A stretch of 6,491 nucleotides of DNA, from contig JALONF010000119.1 in the NCBI GenBank assembly GCA_025455085.1, forward strand, positions 1 through 6,491, given 5' to 3'. Both the position numbers and the translations under genes were made by a program. This document shows, one piece after another, positions 6,395 to 6,491 of this stretch. The DNA is from Ignavibacteriaceae bacterium. GTDB lineage: Bacteria > Bacteroidota > Ignavibacteria > Ignavibacteriales > Ignavibacteriaceae. The stretch's first letter is position 1, and every line of letters begins with the position of its first letter. The notes beneath the pieces were generated by a model. The model did no database searches. It was not told the origin of the DNA and saw only the letters and a list, made by a program, of their open reading frames with translations.

Positions 6395-6491
6395 ATGTTA
6401 AATGTGTTAAAGAAAATATTCGGCGATAAGCACGAGAAAAATCTCAAGCTGCTATGGCCGGTAGTTGATGAAATAAACCAGGAATATGAGA
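6395..6491 (+). CDS. secA: N-terminal head of SecA (partial, cut by window edge)
   Basis: The first 32 codons are visible, starting at the ATG at 6395 and reading MLNVLKKIFGDKHEKNLK and then LLWPVVDEINQEYE. This is the standard SecA N-terminus: a basic amphipathic helix that binds membrane lipid and SecYEG, the FGDK motif, and the first long helix ending near EIN. A ribosome binding site, AAAGGAG (6377-6383), lies 11 bases upstream, so the start is well supported. The minus-strand secA body begins about 16 residues later in the family's sequence, so the two pieces fit together as one gene cut in two and placed in opposite orientations. A second secA paralogue is possible but less economical. 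Beyond the edge the frame should either continue into the SecA body (fold-back structure) or break at about codon 48 into antisense beta-lactamase (simple inversion). Confidence 0.88.
   Translation, partial: MLNVLKKIFGDKHEKNLKLLWPVVDEINQEYE

Noticed and set aside
6004..6491. A phase-variable invertible switch controlling secA and oxa
   Set aside because: The orientation seen here would destroy secA, which is essential, and no recombinase gene or extended inverted repeat is visible; only a six-base palindrome is shared. Kept as a formal possibility only through the inversion test proposed above.
1..6491. CRISPR array, tRNA, rRNA, insertion sequence or prophage genes
   Set aside because: No regularly spaced repeats, cloverleaf-like or rRNA-like sequences, transposase frames or phage-like proteins were seen on either strand.

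Overview
This AT-rich window reads as a piece of chromosome from a Bacteroidota/Chlorobi-group bacterium, most likely the Ignavibacteria lineage. The grounds are a SecA with a long preprotein-domain insertion of the Bacteroidota kind, a large TPR lipoprotein with Asp-Ser-rich linkers typical of that phylum, and the AT-rich codon usage. Unlike many Bacteroidota, two genes carry clear AGGAG-type ribosome binding sites, which fits Ignavibacteria. The lineage is an inference; there is no rRNA here.

Layout. Nearly everything from the left edge to about 6009 is on the minus strand. Read in its own direction it runs: secA (without its first codons), then a P-II signalling protein whose ribosome binding site overlaps the secA stop codon, then a 180-base spacer with a TATACC-rich imperfect inverted repeat, then a lipoprotein with two TPR blocks, then the first 16 codons of a gene that looks like an AlbA_2/Schlafen-type DNA-binding protein, cut by the left edge. 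From about 6004 to the right edge the coding strand flips to plus: the last third of a class D (OXA-type) beta-lactamase, a hairpin over its stop codon, a short intergenic region with a possible promoter and a good ribosome binding site, and the first 32 codons of a SecA.

The main observation is that secA is split. The minus-strand body lacks exactly the head that sits on the plus strand at the right edge, and the beta-lactamase fragment lacks its front, including its nucleophile motif. The strand switch lies on the six-base palindrome GAATTC (6004-6009), which is in coding frame for both genes. The simplest ancestral order is oxa - secA - P-II gene - TPR gene, all one way, with roughly 0.5 kb (end of oxa plus start of secA) now in inverted orientation relative to the secA body. 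secA is essential, so this is either an inverted chimera from amplification, cloning or assembly, a minority structural variant, or (less likely) a real rearrangement. The sequence just past the right edge would tell these apart.

Functionally, SecA is the ATPase of the Sec export pathway, the TPR lipoprotein is an exported envelope protein, the P-II protein is a cytoplasmic nitrogen/carbon/energy sensor, and the beta-lactamase would be a Sec-exported periplasmic enzyme. No CRISPR array, tRNA, rRNA, transposase or phage gene was seen. I do not see a new multi-gene system; the split secA/oxa structure is the unusual part.
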